From JBBIRM01 sp037441765 (GTDB taxonomy: Bacteria; Desulfobacterota; BSN033; UBA1163): a stretch of 55,189 bases of DNA. Every line of letters begins with the position of its first letter. The stretch's first letter is position 1. The DNA lies in NCBI GenBank assembly GCA_037441765.1, contig JBBIRM010000005.1:1-55189 (forward strand), given 5' to 3'. A program made the position numbers and the translations under genes. Under the pieces are notes generated by a model. It saw only the letters and a list, made by a program, of their open reading frames with translations. It was not told where the DNA came from and searched no databases. Positions 26,292 through 34,622 of this stretch are shown here, one piece after another.

Positions 26292-26692
26292 TTCTTTTTG
26301 AGAGGAGATTTTGATGCTGAATATTCAACTACATAATAGACCAAACCCCAGCGCTCTTGTTCAGAGAGATGATCCCATTTAATCATGGAGGTATTGGGAA
26401 TTCCCTTAGAAATTATCTGAAAAACCTTTCTAAGATCTCCTTTAGAGTAGGGCCACTGTTTAAAAGGTAAATTAAAGTCCCGTGGTGGAGGATTTAGTGA
26501 AGGGCCAAGCTGTCCCTTACCGTCTCCCTTGATCCCATGACATGGGATACAGTTCTTTTCATAAAGTTTTTTCCCCTGGTTTAAAAGTTCAAGGTTTTTT
26601 GGGGGGATCTTTGTCTGTCCATTCAATATACAGGGTGAAGAAAGAAGAAAAATTAATATAATTAAGATCTTATCCAACAATGACTTTTTCAT
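26288..26692 (-). CDS. monohaem cytochrome c, membrane-attached or periplasmic
   Basis: 134 residues: an N-terminal hydrophobic signal or anchor (LLDKILIILIFLLSSPCILNG), then one class I cytochrome c domain with the haem motif CIPCH and the probable axial Met in TSMIKW. It is similar to the ActE-type monohaem subunit of alternative complex III in size and position. It lies 10 bp after the NrfD-type gene and probably receives quinol-derived electrons and hands them to the caa3 oxidase. A lipoprotein Cys may be in the signal region (SSPC), but this is uncertain. Confidence 0.85.
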   Translation of the reverse strand: MKKSLLDKILIILIFLLSSPCILNGQTKIPPKNLELLNQGKKLYEKNCIPCHGIKGDGKGQLGPSLNPPPRDFNLPFKQWPYSKGDLRKVFQIISKGIPNTSMIKWDHLSEQERWGLVYYVVEYSASKSPLKKK

Positions 26693-26702
26693 GTGGATCT
26701 CC

Positions 26703-28004
26703 TTATCTTAATGATCGCTGGGGGGATTCGATTCTTATCTCTTTTTTCTCTTTTTCTATCTCCCATATAGAAATTACAGGAAAGAATTTTGAAAAAAAGA
26801 TAAAAGCCAGTGTGAACCCTGCACACAGACCTGCCATCATTGACCACTCAACCCAAGTTGGCATGTAGCTTCCTCTTAGGTAATGAAGACGAGGATGGGC
26901 AAGAGATGGGATAATGATGAGGAAGCGTTCAAGCCACATTCCGATAACCACTGAAATCGAAGTGATTAGGAGAAATATAGGTGTTCTCTTTAAGATCAGA
27001 AGTGGAAAGGGGATGATAAAACACAGAGTAACCATGCTCCAGAAAAGTGGAGCATATCTCCCCGTGATTTTACTCCACAGAACATTTAGCTCATGTGTTC
27101 CTCCTCCGTAGACTACGGTCAGATGTTCCGCAAAGGTAAAATAGGCCCAGAGAAGAGTAAATACTAGTAGAAGCAGTCCCATGTTATTGAAGTGGTAAGG
27201 CGTTAAATACTCCTCCAGATGGTAAACCCTCCTAAGCAAGATCGTTACTATAAGAATTGTTGCGATGCCTGAGAAGATTGCTCCTGTAACAAAATAAGGA
27301 GCAAATATAGTGCTGTACCACATTGGCTGGGTCTGCAACCCGAAGACCCAGGAGACCACTGTATGCACGCTTACAGCAATAGGAATAACTGCTATGCATA
27401 AAAATCCAACAACATTAAGAAGGACTTTCCATTGGTTTTCGGTTCCCTTCCATCCGAGAGAAAGGGGTTTATAAATCCACTTTCTTTTTGGAAAGATCTC
27501 TCTTAGCAACCCTATGTCGGGTATCATGAGGACATAGAGGAAGATGATGCTTACCGCGAAATAGGTCATAATGCACCCAAAATCCCATATCAATGGGGAT
27601 TTAAACTGCGCATGAAGCGGGACCCAATAGAATCTTATGGATCTACCAAGGTCAAAGAGGATATTGGTTGGTCCAGCGGCAAGAGCAAAAACCGTAACTG
27701 CTTCGGCAGCCCTTCCAAAAGGCGTTCCCCATTTTGCATTAGTTATTCTTAATACTGCAGAGACAAGAGCCCCTGCATGGCTTATGCCGATGAAGAATAC
27801 AAAGTTTACAAGATAAAGAGTCCAGGACATGGGGTGGCCCATCCCTGTCTTTCCAAGACCCCATTGGTACTGCCAGCCAAAGGCAAAAAAAGACCAGAGA
27901 AATATAATGGAGAGTGGGATGACAGTCAACCAGAACCATAGGCTCACACGGGTCAAGGGCTTAACGATTTGACCGTACTTAATTGCAAGATTCTGGCTAT
28001 CCAT
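26703..28004 (-). CDS. NrfD/ActC/QrcD-type quinol-binding membrane subunit
   Basis: 433 residues with about ten membrane helices, typical of NrfD-like subunits that exchange electrons with quinones without a bound haem. Recognisable segments: MSWTLYLVNFVFFIGISHAGALVSA, ITNAKWGTPFGRAAEA and HTVVSWVFGLQTQPMWYSTIFAPYFVTGAI (in parts), seen in ActC and PsrC homologues. It overlaps the Fe-S gene by 8 bp. ActC would be the subunit name if this is alternative complex III, QrcD if it is a Qrc complex; the window does not settle it. Confidence 0.9.
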   Translation of the reverse strand: MDSQNLAIKYGQIVKPLTRVSLWFWLTVIPLSIIFLWSFFAFGWQYQWGLGKTGMGHPMSWTLYLVNFVFFIGISHAGALVSAVLRITNAKWGTPFGRAAEAVTVFALAAGPTNILFDLGRSIRFYWVPLHAQFKSPLIWDFGCIMTYFAVSIIFLYVLMIPDIGLLREIFPKRKWIYKPLSLGWKGTENQWKVLLNVVGFLCIAVIPIAVSVHTVVSWVFGLQTQPMWYSTIFAPYFVTGAIFSGIATILIVTILLRRVYHLEEYLTPYHFNNMGLLLLVFTLLWAYFTFAEHLTVVYGGGTHELNVLWSKITGRYAPLFWSMVTLCFIIPFPLLILKRTPIFLLITSISVVIGMWLERFLIIIPSLAHPRLHYLRGSYMPTWVEWSMMAGLCAGFTLAFIFFSKFFPVISIWEIEKEKKEIRIESPQRSLR

Positions 28005-28692
28005 CTTTCCATTCCCCCTGTTTCAGGTAAAATACTCTTGGTTCTGTACCGAGTTCTTCCATCAGGCGAAATGCCCTGGGGCTCTTCGAAAGTAAATACA
28101 CACGACTCTTTGGATCGTTTAGGTCGCCAAATGTGATGGCATCGGTTGGACATGTTTCAGCACAGGCAGGAACAACCTCTCCGTCTCTGATCCGTCTCTT
28201 CTCCTTCTTAGCAACCTCCTTTGCTTTCCGGATTCTATGGATACAGAAGTTACATTTTTCTGTAATTCCTTTCCTTCTCTTATAGACATCTGGGTTTCTT
28301 CCTCTTTTATACTCATTGGGCCAATCGGGAGCATGCCAATTAAAATAGCGAACCGTATAAGGACAGTTTGAGATACACATTCTAACCCCTATACAACGAG
28401 GATAGACCTGTGCCACTATTCCTTCAGGGTTTTTATAAGTAGCCCTTACAGGGCAGACAATTGTGCAAGGAGGGTTGTCACACTGCATGCAGGGAATCGG
28501 GATAAAGTGCATCTTTAAATCTGGATAATCTCCCTCAATCTCTCTTATCATATTCATCCAGAATTTCGCTCTACCGAGTTTTGCTTGTTTTTCTCCTGCG
28601 AAAGGGATGTTGTTTTCCTGTCGACATGCTACCACGCAGGCCTGACAGCCAGTGCATCTATCCAGATCGATCACCATTGCCCATCGATACAT
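27997..28692 (-). CDS. four-cluster ferredoxin-type Fe-S subunit
   Basis: Periplasm-facing electron-transfer subunit of a molybdopterin-family complex, about 231 residues from ATG 28692. Four Cys groups are visible: CTGCQACVVAC, CMQCDNPPCTIVC, CIGVRMCISNC and CNFCIH with CAETC. In the third group one ligand is Val (CIGV instead of CIGC), as expected for a [3Fe-4S] cluster of the kind reported for alternative complex III and Qrc. The open frame reaches 28749, but the protein family begins at MYRWAMVIDLDRC. No signal peptide is present, so export with the Tat partner is expected. Confidence 0.88.
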   Translation of the reverse strand: MYRWAMVIDLDRCTGCQACVVACRQENNIPFAGEKQAKLGRAKFWMNMIREIEGDYPDLKMHFIPIPCMQCDNPPCTIVCPVRATYKNPEGIVAQVYPRCIGVRMCISNCPYTVRYFNWHAPDWPNEYKRGRNPDVYKRRKGITEKCNFCIHRIRKAKEVAKKEKRRIRDGEVVPACAETCPTDAITFGDLNDPKSRVYLLSKSPRAFRLMEELGTEPRVFYLKQGEWKDG

Positions 28693-28754
28693 CTTAACCC
28701 CTTTCATATAAAGTTGACCGAATATGGAGAAATTCTTTTCCCTTCTCAACCACC

Positions 28755-31151
28755 CTATACGTTTTTTCTCGCCTTATATATCTTAACCCTCGTTGAAAAG
28801 TGAGAAAGAAATCCCCCTAAGTAATCATATTCCTTAACCAAAATATCATTTGGATTAACCCCTCTACCTTTCGCCCACCGTCCATAGGCCCGATGCCCCT
28901 GACCATATGGCATTTGAAGGCAAGCAGGATGTGTACCTGGAAAGAGTCGCACATGAGTCTTTAGCCGGCCTTTTACGGATTCTATCCAAACAGGGTCACC
29001 ATCTTTTAGCCCCAATCTTCGGGCAGTCTCAGGATTGATCTCTACCCAAGAATCCCATCTCTCATAAAGATGGGGGCCAAAAATCTCCTGGAGATAAGGT
29101 TGATTTGCCCCTCTTCCTTCAGCAGATGTCATCGGTTTATAATGGATGAGGTGGAAAGGATAATCCTTTTTGTCTCCAATAAAACAGGGTTTCTCAAAGT
29201 GGGGAAGAAAGACCTTATCCCCTTTTACTTCGATCTTTAAATCCCTTAGAATTGTATCAAACGATTTTGAAGTTTTATGGGCTAATTCCCTCAACCCCTG
29301 CCTCAGGAGTTGGGAATAGAATTCAAACTTACCTGATGGTGTATTAAATTTAGCCCTCCATTTACCAAAAGGGTAGGTCTCCTCCCACCATCCTCCTATT
29401 TTAGTGATTTTATTCCAAAACCCATCAAAATCCTTTTCAAGAATTGAGCCCCTTTTTGAACTGAATATCCCATAAAAGGCCTCTTTCAATGCTTTCTCCA
29501 TATTCTCCCAGGGAAATGATTTTGCAACGCTTCCCCCAATTTCCTTCGCAAGCGAAATCAATACATCTCCAGTATTTCGAACGTTATGAATCGGTTTGGA
29601 AAGGATGGGTTGTCTTATTCCAACCATTGGAAAGCCTAAGCCGGGTTGAGGAACATCATCCTGCCATCGTTCAAAATATGTTCCATCTGGAAGTATTATA
29701 TCAGCATACTCCGTTGTTTCATCCATAAAGGGTGAGAAGCTAACAATGAACGAAATCTTCTCGATAGCAGAGAGTAGCTTTTCTGGTTCAGGAATACTGA
29801 ATAAGGGATTTGTATAATAAAGAAAGAGAGTCTCTATAGGATAGGGATCCCCTGCCTCAATTCTTTCCGGTAGAATGTAAGGAACCTCTTGGGCAAAAGG
29901 AAAGGGAATCTCTCCTGCCCCATCAATACGAGGTTGAGAGAGTCCCTTTTCTGAAAAGGAGTCTCTTTGAACAGGAGGCCATTTTTTAAAATTGGGCTTT
30001 CTCTGAAGAAGAAGCCCACCCTGACAATCAATTGATCCGACCAGGGCGTTGAGACAATCTATAGCCATTTGGCTATAGGTCCCATTGGTCTGCATCCCAA
30101 CACCTCTCCCTGAAATGGCAATTGAAGGTAGGTGGGATGAAAACTCTCTCGCTACATTTACAATTACCTCTTCAGAAACCCCTGTAATTGAAGATACCTG
30201 TTGTGGTGAGTAATCCTTGAGGACTAGGTTTTTAAACCCAAGATGTTGTCTTCCCTCTGAGTCTTTCCAGTCCTCAAAGCCAAAGGTATAACGGGAAACA
30301 AACTCCTTATCATATCTTCTCTCTTTAATGATCCAGTGTGCAATTCCAAGGGCAAGGGCCCCGTCTGTTCCAGGCTCAATGGGAACCCACTGGTCGGCTT
30401 TCGATGCTGTAAGAGAGAACCGAGGTTCAATCTGAACAAGTTTTCCTCGAATGCCAGGTCTTCCCCTTCTGAAATGACCATACCCCCAAAGATTTCTAAG
30501 GGAGGGCCGGGAGGCCTCTAATAGACTCGCACCGAAGGAAAGAACATAATTGACTTTCTCCCAGTGGATTGCCAGAAAATCATTTTCACCCATAGTAAAG
30601 AAGTGGCCTTTCAGTATCCCTTCTGAACCCCTTGAGGAGTTACCAAGATGGTTTGGTGAACCATAAGCCTCCATGAATCGGGAGACCAGATCAAACATAT
30701 GGCCCCGATATCTTCCTCCCCAGAAGACCACCTGATGGGCTCTTCCCCTCATGCGGAGCCCTTTTAAGTTTTCAGCAACAATACGAATCGCATCGTCCCA
30801 TGAGATTCTTTCCCACTTTCCTTCTCCACGTTTACCTTTTCTTCTTAGAGGAGATGGGATACGGTCAGGGTCATAAAGGACCTGAAGCCCTGCCTGACCT
30901 TTTGGGCAGAGTCGCCCTCGGTTTATTGGATAATCTTTAATTCCTTCTAACTTGACAGGCCAACCATTAACCGATCTGACTCGGAGGCCACAGCCACCAG
31001 GGCATTGAAGGCAGATCCCAGTTGACCAGTATTCTTCATAGGGAATCCACTCTCCTTCAGAGGGAAGTGCATAAAGGATTTCCTCAGGGAGAGCTATCCC
31101 AAAGGTTGCTGCGCCTATCATCTTAAGGAGATCTCTACGTGAGATTCTCAT
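28755..31151 (-). CDS. molybdopterin oxidoreductase-family subunit with Tat signal (ActB/QrcB-like)
   Basis: 798 residues. The N-terminal twin-arginine signal is RISRRDLLKMIGAATFGIAL. An Fe-S site follows (CLQCPGGCGL, then GRLCPKG). The molybdopterin domains follow, ending with the C-terminal dinucleotide-binding part (PYLQEIFGPHLYERWDSW). At the place where catalytic members have a Cys or Sec ligand to molybdenum, the sequence is NSSRGSEGILKGH, with no Cys. This suggests a structural, non-catalytic subunit, as in Qrc and alternative complex III. In ACIII the Fe-S and Mo-like parts are usually fused; here they are separate, as in Qrc. Confidence 0.85.
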   Translation of the reverse strand: MRISRRDLLKMIGAATFGIALPEEILYALPSEGEWIPYEEYWSTGICLQCPGGCGLRVRSVNGWPVKLEGIKDYPINRGRLCPKGQAGLQVLYDPDRIPSPLRRKGKRGEGKWERISWDDAIRIVAENLKGLRMRGRAHQVVFWGGRYRGHMFDLVSRFMEAYGSPNHLGNSSRGSEGILKGHFFTMGENDFLAIHWEKVNYVLSFGASLLEASRPSLRNLWGYGHFRRGRPGIRGKLVQIEPRFSLTASKADQWVPIEPGTDGALALGIAHWIIKERRYDKEFVSRYTFGFEDWKDSEGRQHLGFKNLVLKDYSPQQVSSITGVSEEVIVNVAREFSSHLPSIAISGRGVGMQTNGTYSQMAIDCLNALVGSIDCQGGLLLQRKPNFKKWPPVQRDSFSEKGLSQPRIDGAGEIPFPFAQEVPYILPERIEAGDPYPIETLFLYYTNPLFSIPEPEKLLSAIEKISFIVSFSPFMDETTEYADIILPDGTYFERWQDDVPQPGLGFPMVGIRQPILSKPIHNVRNTGDVLISLAKEIGGSVAKSFPWENMEKALKEAFYGIFSSKRGSILEKDFDGFWNKITKIGGWWEETYPFGKWRAKFNTPSGKFEFYSQLLRQGLRELAHKTSKSFDTILRDLKIEVKGDKVFLPHFEKPCFIGDKKDYPFHLIHYKPMTSAEGRGANQPYLQEIFGPHLYERWDSWVEINPETARRLGLKDGDPVWIESVKGRLKTHVRLFPGTHPACLQMPYGQGHRAYGRWAKGRGVNPNDILVKEYDYLGGFLSHFSTRVKIYKARKNV

Positions 31152-31214
31152 CTGTTTAGTTTTGAATTCGAAGCTCTGAGTTTTGAAATTTGATTTTCCC
31201 CTTCTCCCAACGGG

Positions 31215-31766
31215 TTAACTTGAATGACATGTATAACAATCTGTATCTGCACCACTTTTTTTGTGGCAATCCATACACCAGTCCATATAGTTTCTGTCCA
31301 CCATCTTAACAGGTCTCTCATTGAGGCCTGTCACCCCATGACATACAGAGCAATCGATCTCTCTTCTTATATGGATCCAGTGAGGAAAGACAACAAATTT
31401 GGGAAGTTCATACATCCTTTTCCATGGGATTTCTCTACCTGACTGCACATATCTTACAACTTTAATGGCCTCTGGCTTTTTACTTATCGAATCTGTGAAA
31501 TGACATGCCCTGCAGACCTCGATATTGGGTATTCCTGCAACCCTGTAATTCTCTGCATAGCGATGGCAAAAGATGCATTTCAGATTTACCACCTCTTTAT
31601 GTCGGAGATGGTTAAAAAGAACAGGCTGATTGACTGATACCCAACTATAAATTGGAAAAATGGAAAAGAGGGCCATTTGAGTTTGAACCCGAAATCGATG
31701 ATAGGAGATAATTGCAAAAAGGATTAGAATGATGAGAACTAAAAAAAGGATGAAGGTCTTTTTCAT
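31215..31766 (-). CDS. pentahaem cytochrome c, membrane-anchored
   Basis: 183 residues with one N-terminal membrane helix and five haem motifs: CIFCH, CRACH, CSVCH, CMDCH and CYTCH. Extra His residues (HLRH, HWIHI) can serve as distal ligands. Size, haem number and position at the head of the Mo-like/Fe-S/NrfD genes match ActA (pentahaem) better than QrcA (hexahaem). It should pass electrons between the Fe-S/quinone part and the cytochrome c acceptor. It lies 71 bp after the ctaB stop on the same strand. Confidence 0.9.
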   Translation of the reverse strand: MKKTFILFLVLIILILFAIISYHRFRVQTQMALFSIFPIYSWVSVNQPVLFNHLRHKEVVNLKCIFCHRYAENYRVAGIPNIEVCRACHFTDSISKKPEAIKVVRYVQSGREIPWKRMYELPKFVVFPHWIHIRREIDCSVCHGVTGLNERPVKMVDRNYMDWCMDCHKKSGADTDCYTCHSS

Positions 31767-31837
31767 AACTTTTTTACACCTCTACGATACTTAATGCCAA
31801 AGCCTCCAGACAAGTTAAATAGATTAAACCCTGTATT

Positions 31838-32749
31838 TTAATACAAAAAATAATGTATTTGTCCAAATATTAGCCTGTCAAGTAAAAAACATACCATGAT
31901 AAGTAAGATATAGAGATTGATGGCTCTGGAGATTGTCCGATGGTTCCATCCTTGATGTCGGGAGATCAGAATTTTATATGCACTCCGTAATAAACCTCCT
32001 CCTACGCTGAATAATCCTCCCGATATGACCGGAGTTTTTAGAAGACCAAACATCGGAACAAGGAAACAGGTTATCCCTGTTGAAAAGAGCCAGACAAATA
32101 GAATCCTATTAAACTGGTATTGATTAAATAGTCGGATTAAAGTAGGATATCCTACTTCTTCATAATCCTTCCTGAATTGGAATTGAAGAATCCAGAAATG
32201 CGGTACCTGCCAGATATAAAAGAGGAATGAAAGGATGAGTATTTTAGGGTCCCAAAGATCACCTCCTCCGAATGTCCAACCTATTATCGGTGGGATCGTA
32301 CCAATTAATGCCCCGGGAATAACTGCAAAGGCTGTAATCCTCTTGAGAGGTGTATAAATGAAATGATACCAGATGAGAGCAAAAGCACAAAGAAGAATTG
32401 CAATCCAATTTGTCCAATAGAAAATTATAAATCCTCCTAATAGAATCAAAAAAAGAGAAAGTTTCAGGGCAAAGATCGGTGTTATCCTTTTTGACGGAAT
32501 TGGACGACCTTTTGTCCTATCCATCCGTTGATCATATTCTCTTTCTTGGAATTGATTAAGTCCACAAGAACCTGAGGCTAATAAGAAAACTCCTATAACC
32601 ATTGGAATGATCTCGATTGAGATTTCTGACCTTGCAAGGATAAAGCCTGTTATCGCAGAAAGAGTTAAAAATACTGAAATTTTGAATTTTGTAAATTCTA
32701 AAAGAATCTTCATCTGTAATGCCACACTTACCTGGAGATTATTCCTCAT
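31838..32749 (-). CDS. ctaB: haem O synthase (protohaem IX farnesyltransferase)
   Basis: Membrane prenyltransferase (303 residues, about nine helices) that adds a farnesyl chain to haem b to make haem O. The signature NQFQEREYDQRMDRTKGRPIPS (Asp-rich, Arg-Thr) and the second conserved loop with HFIYTPLKR are present. ATG 32749 and the internal Met at codon 13 are both possible starts. No ctaA (haem A synthase) is in the window, so haem O or haem A use cannot be decided here. It is in the oxidase operon. Confidence 0.93.
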   Translation of the reverse strand: MRNNLQVSVALQMKILLEFTKFKISVFLTLSAITGFILARSEISIEIIPMVIGVFLLASGSCGLNQFQEREYDQRMDRTKGRPIPSKRITPIFALKLSLFLILLGGFIIFYWTNWIAILLCAFALIWYHFIYTPLKRITAFAVIPGALIGTIPPIIGWTFGGGDLWDPKILILSFLFYIWQVPHFWILQFQFRKDYEEVGYPTLIRLFNQYQFNRILFVWLFSTGITCFLVPMFGLLKTPVISGGLFSVGGGLLRSAYKILISRHQGWNHRTISRAINLYILLIMVCFLLDRLIFGQIHYFLY

Positions 32750-32786
32750 TCTAACCTTTCGTAAGCCCCTCTCCCAGAGTGATAAA

Positions 32787-33704
32787 TTATTTTAAGCCCT
32801 TAATATATTGAATGATCTCTTTCATCTCCGACTCCTTCAAGATCCCTTTTTGAGAAGGCATGATAGGTGGAAACCCTTTTACAATATCCACATTAGGTTC
32901 TAAAAGTGATTTCCTTAAATAGGCCTCATCTGCTATGATCTCTCGCTCCCTCCCTTCTGTTACAACCACAACCTTTTCCCCGAAAAGACCCTTCAGGGTA
33001 GGCCCTATAAGTTTAGTTCCATCAATACTGTGGCAGACTTTGCAGCCTTTCTCCTCAAAAAGTCTAAGACCTGTAGGGAGGGCCGCTACCTCCCTCGGTC
33101 TTTCTTCTTCATACCATTTTTGGAAATCCTCTTCCTTAAGTACGATTACTTTCGTAAGCATATAGGAGTGTTGGACTCCGCAATATTCTGCGCATAGGAC
33201 ATCATAACTTCCTGCCTCTGGTGCCCTAAACCAAAGATGATTTACCATCCCAGGGACAACGTCCTGCTTGACCTTAAAGGCAGGTATATAAAAACTGTGG
33301 ATTACATCCTGGGAGGTAAGGGCTAAATGAATTGCCTTTCCTAAAGGAACTATTAATTCAGAACTTTTTAATCCATTTTCATATTCAAATAACCAGGACC
33401 ATTGTCGTGCTGTAACTTTAACCCTCATGGCACCTTCGGGAATCTTCTTTAGGTAATGAAATCCCTTTAACCCATAAAAGAACATGGTGAGGACGAGAAG
33501 GGTTGGAACAATTGTCCAAAAGATTTCTAACCATTTTCTCCCTACGATGTTTTCAGGTTGGGGATGACGCCTTCTATGATATCGAAGGACAAAATAAACC
33601 ATTAAAAAAGTGATTAGGGCCAGAAGGAAGACAGCAATTAAAGCGATATAGAGAAAAACATTTTCCACCACTCTGCTGGAAAAGCTGATAGAGGTTGAGA
33701 ACAT
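32787..33704 (-). CDS. ctaC: cytochrome c oxidase subunit II with fused cytochrome c (caa3-type)
   Basis: 305 residues: N-terminal membrane hairpin (two helices), cupredoxin domain with the CuA site CAEYCGVQHSYM, and a C-terminal cytochrome c domain with CKVCH and a probable axial Met in PIMPSQKG. The fused haem domain defines the caa3 type, so a soluble or membrane cytochrome c can dock directly. No lipoprotein signal is obvious. It lies 12 bp downstream of ctaF. Confidence 0.95.
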   Translation of the reverse strand: MFSTSISFSSRVVENVFLYIALIAVFLLALITFLMVYFVLRYHRRRHPQPENIVGRKWLEIFWTIVPTLLVLTMFFYGLKGFHYLKKIPEGAMRVKVTARQWSWLFEYENGLKSSELIVPLGKAIHLALTSQDVIHSFYIPAFKVKQDVVPGMVNHLWFRAPEAGSYDVLCAEYCGVQHSYMLTKVIVLKEEDFQKWYEEERPREVAALPTGLRLFEEKGCKVCHSIDGTKLIGPTLKGLFGEKVVVVTEGREREIIADEAYLRKSLLEPNVDIVKGFPPIMPSQKGILKESEMKEIIQYIKGLK

Positions 33705-33716
33705 TTCCTTTTCACC

Positions 33717-34010
33717 TCATCGGAGAACCACATCAAAGAATGTTAAACCAATGAAGAGAATAAGAAGGACCAGGACCCCTGGAACCATCCATTTAAATAG
33801 TCTTAGCTGTTTCTCATATTTTAGATGCATAAAGTAACTCAACACCAATCCCGATTTAATGCCAGCAATAAGGAGAGCAATACAGATCCCCCACCGACCC
33901 AGGTTCATCCCTGCAATGGATACCGTGGCCCCTGTAAGAAGGAGCAATTCCAGCCAAACCAAAAAATAGATTTTTTCACTTATCGGTGATGAACTTCCCT
34001 CATTCGCCAT
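33717..34010 (-). CDS. ctaF: cytochrome c oxidase subunit IV-like membrane protein
   Basis: 97 residues with three hydrophobic helices, the size and layout of the small prokaryotic subunit IV (CtaF/CoxD type), including IKSGLVLSYFMHLKYEKQ, the conserved loop of the family. It lies between subunits III and II, as in many A-type oxidase operons, and probably stabilises the complex. Confidence 0.85.
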   Translation of the reverse strand: MANEGSSSPISEKIYFLVWLELLLLTGATVSIAGMNLGRWGICIALLIAGIKSGLVLSYFMHLKYEKQLRLFKWMVPGVLVLLILFIGLTFFDVVLR

Positions 34011-34019
34011 TCCATCCCC

Positions 34020-34622
34020 CTATCTAATTAAATAGAAGAGTGGAAATAGAAAGATCCAGATGATATCCACCAGATGCCAATACAATCCGGAATTCTCAAG
34101 GGGAATAAAGTCTACCTCGTTTACCTTTCCCTTAACCATTAAAACTCCCATAATCAATAGCACTACCAGCCCGACCAGGACATGAAGGGCATGAAGCCCT
34201 GTCATCGAATAGTAAAGACCATAAAAGAGAACCTCTCCTTTATCCCTTTCCAAGAGCCGAGGAGAATTGGGATAGATTTCATGATAAATCTTTTCAACCC
34301 ATTCAAAGTATTTGATTGCAAGAAAGGTGAAGCCTAAAAGGAGGGTCGCTGCAAGGAAGACCAAAGAAGATTTTCCTTTCCCATTTTTAAAGGACGATAT
34401 AGAAACCGCCATGGTCAGACTGCTAGTGATCAAAAAGATAGTATTGAGGGTTCCAAGGGGTCTATTAAGTTCCCCTGCGGCAAGATGAAAACTCAACGGA
34501 TGTTTAAACCGATAGACAGAATAGAGAATAAACAGTCCTCCAAATAGAAGGATCTCTGAGAGAATAAAAAGCCACATCCCTGTCTTAGAGCCAATTTTTT
34601 CTTTATGCTCAATCATATTCAT
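34020..34622 (-). CDS. ctaE: cytochrome c oxidase subunit III
   Basis: 200 residues with five membrane helices, the short form of subunit III. Motifs: TGMWLFILSEILLFGGLF, the YYSMTGLHALHVLVGLVVL segment and the C-terminal YWHLVDIIWIFLFPLFYL. It starts 14 bp inside the end of ctaD, so translation is coupled. ATG 34616 (third codon) is an alternative start. Confidence 0.95.
   Translation of the reverse strand: MNMIEHKEKIGSKTGMWLFILSEILLFGGLFILYSVYRFKHPLSFHLAAGELNRPLGTLNTIFLITSSLTMAVSISSFKNGKGKSSLVFLAATLLLGFTFLAIKYFEWVEKIYHEIYPNSPRLLERDKGEVLFYGLYYSMTGLHALHVLVGLVVLLIMGVLMVKGKVNEVDFIPLENSGLYWHLVDIIWIFLFPLFYLIR

Noticed and set aside
28755..31151. A catalytic polysulfide, thiosulfate or arsenate reductase
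   Set aside because: No Cys or Sec is present at the molybdenum-ligand position, and the linkage is to multihaem cytochrome, NrfD and an oxidase.
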